Positions 62,702 to 64,000 of a stretch of DNA of 64,000 bases are shown piece by piece. The position numbers and the translations under genes were made by a program. Under the pieces are notes generated by a model. That model did not search any database and was not told where the DNA came from. It worked only from the letters and a program-made list of their open reading frames with translations. Origin of the DNA: Tenuifilum sp. 4138str (GTDB lineage Bacteria > Bacteroidota > Bacteroidia > Bacteroidales > Tenuifilaceae); assembly GCF_041102575.1 (NCBI RefSeq), contig NZ_JBGCUE010000007.1, positions 1 to 64,000 of the forward strand. The letters run 5' to 3'. The stretch's first letter is position 1, and each line of letters opens with the position of its first letter.

Positions 62702-64000
62702 TTAGTTTATATCATCCTCGGCAAAGAGCTTGGAGAGCACATCGGTTATTTTCATTCCCAGAGTACGTTTACTGGTTTGCTTTGACTCCTTTGCCTGAAA
62801 CTCAACAAATTCTTCAGTTTTATTTTCTTCGATTTTGATTTCCGTGGTTGTACATGGTGAGGCTTCGCCTGCATCGATATACTCCAGCCCCATTAAACCC
62901 AGGCCAATAACGGTTGAGTATTGTGGGTAGTTGTAATTTTCAAGCGATTCGGAGCATAACATCTCAGAGGGGTAACCAATACGAACATCGTAACCCCACT
63001 TGAATTTTATAAGCGAAACAATATGCTTTAGCAGCGCGCCTCCACCGGTTATTACTACACCGGCTGTAAGCTTATTGGCAAAGCCCGACATCTGTATTTC
63101 GTACATGGCATATTCAAGTATCTCCTCCATGCGAGCCTGAATAATTCCTGCAAGGCTTCGCATCGATATTTCCTTGGGTTCCCTTCCGCCTATTCCCGGA
63201 ACGGTGATAATTTTGTTATCGGGGGCCATGCTCATCAGTGCATATCCGTGATGGAGTTTTAGCATCTCGGCGTGCTTTTGAAGAATCTGACAACCCTCCT
63301 TAATATCCTGCGTAATGATTGAGCCGCCAATGGGTATAACTGCCGTGTGGCGTACAATGCCGTTGTAGTAAACGGCCAAATCGGTGGTGCCACCTCCTAT
63401 GTCGATTAGGGCTACGCCTGCTTCGCGCTCCTCGTCGGTGAGCACAGCCTTGGATGAGGCTAAGGGCTCAAGTATAAGTTCCGATACCTTTACCCCTGCA
63501 CGATCCACACACTTTTCAATGTGCTTTGCCGATGAGGTTTTCCCAATTACTATGTGGAAGTTGGCGCCAAGCCTTCGGCCTAGCATGCCTATGGGTTTAT
63601 CATCCTCTATCTTTACATTATCGATTGAGAAATCCAGCGGCAGTACATGAAGAATGCTATCGCCTGTATCAACAGGGATATTATACATATCCTCAATAAG
63701 ACGCTTGATGTGGCTCTTTTTGATCTCAGTTTCTTCGGAACCCAGCGTGATGTAGCCATAGTTTTTAATGCTGTAGATGTGTTGCCCTGCTATTCCAACA
63801 AAGGCCGATTTGATTTTAACGCCAGCCTGCGATTCGGCCTCGCGAACGGTTTTTTCAACGGCCTTTACTGTTTCCTCAATGTTTTGAATCATTCCCTTTT
63901 TTATACCGGTGGAATCGGTAGAGCTAAAGCCCACAATCTGCAAGCGTCCGTTTGTGGTGCGTTTCCCTATTAAGGTAACTACCTTGGTTGTACCAAGGTC
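62702..64000 (-). CDS. ftsA: Cell division protein FtsA (5' end outside window)
   Basis: The actin-like ASKHA ATPase that anchors FtsZ at the membrane. The frame is open to the window edge and begins at DLGTTKVVTLIG, so the N-terminal few residues and the start codon lie beyond 64000. VALIDIGGGTTDLAVY is the phosphate-2 motif and TGGGALLKHI the adenosine motif. The SHS2/1C-type region lies in the first third. The C-terminus ends with an amphipathic helix (ITDVLSKLFAEDDIN), as expected for membrane targeting. Confidence 0.96.
   Translation of the reverse strand, partial: DLGTTKVVTLIGKRTTNGRLQIVGFSSTDSTGIKKGMIQNIEETVKAVEKTVREAESQAGVKIKSAFVGIAGQHIYSIKNYGYITLGSEETEIKKSHIKRLIEDMYNIPVDTGDSILHVLPLDFSIDNVKIEDDKPIGMLGRRLGANFHIVIGKTSSAKHIEKCVDRAGVKVSELILEPLASSKAVLTDEEREAGVALIDIGGGTTDLAVYYNGIVRHTAVIPIGGSIITQDIKEGCQILQKHAEMLKLHHGYALMSMAPDNKIITVPGIGGREPKEISMRSLAGIIQARMEEILEYAMYEIQMSGFANKLTAGVVITGGGALLKHIVSLIKFKWGYDVRIGYPSEMLCSESLENYNYPQYSTVIGLGLMGLEYIDAGEASPCTTTEIKIEENKTEEFVEFQAKESKQTSKRTLGMKITDVLSKLFAEDDIN

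Overview
The window reads as a chromosomal segment of a Bacteroidota (Bacteroidales-like) bacterium. The evidence is a SecD-SecF fusion, a TonB-dependent receptor next to two DUF5689 lipoproteins, a Porin_10-type outer-membrane protein, an RprXY-like two-component pair, a SiaC/DUF1987 protein, and repeated promoter boxes of the Bacteroidota form TAnnTTTG (often with TTG about 17-18 nt upstream). No phage, integrase, transposase gene, CRISPR array or tRNA was recognised.

Layout. 1-91: 3' end of a 5S rRNA and its terminator. 612-4112: two near-identical ~285-bp direct repeats bracket a 5'-truncated polymorphic-toxin-like gene (zincin motif plus NlpC/P60-like C-terminus) and a lipoprotein that is a candidate immunity protein. 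4428-9558: porin, MltF-like lytic transglycosylase and gltX, bracketed by inverted copies of a 10-bp-periodic GGAA repeat. 9885-11802: a cysteine leader peptide and attenuator, then cysE and cysK. 11799-14420: mutS, convergent with cysK. 14421-16677: a probable 6S RNA and a large block of structured repeats. 16678-28975: secDF, a retropepsin-like protease, a PAS kinase/LuxR regulator pair, a NYN nuclease with cold-shock domain, a thioredoxin/zinc-ribbon/radical-SAM cluster, a DUF4143-type ATPase, a PcfJ-like gene and a zinc-ribbon protein. 28976-30885: a second repeat block. 30886-46641: small lipoprotein, HD hydrolase and Ppx/GppA phosphatase, an NtrC-like regulator without a DNA-binding domain, the TonB receptor/DUF5689/endonuclease locus, an RprXY-like pair, SiaC-like protein, and a GH16-like protein that lacks one catalytic residue. 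46651-64000: lepA, hemolysin III, DUF2185, YqeY, a membrane protein, a chemoreceptor with CheY-like protein, a second kinase/LuxR pair, groESL, two lipoproteins, a Nudix hydrolase, ftsZ and the 5'-truncated ftsA.

The strongest regulatory discovery is upstream of cysE. A 28-codon, four-Cys leader peptide starts almost at the predicted transcription start. It is followed by three mutually exclusive pairings: 9957-9963 with 9972-9978, 9970-9982 with 10033-10045, and the terminator stem 10031-10041 with 10049-10059. This is the full geometry of a ribosome-mediated, cysteine-sensing attenuator for cysteine biosynthesis. The strongest accessory-region candidate is the repeat-bracketed toxin/immunity module, where base composition drops abruptly inside the toxin gene.

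Intergenic DNA is unusually repeat-rich. It contains hairpin-forming interspersed palindromes, a ~300-bp multi-hairpin element (four full copies and one partial), short 7-bp tandem repeats, and GGAA arrays with helical (10-bp) spacing. Domain and function calls are by recognition of motifs and family resemblance; no database search was run.
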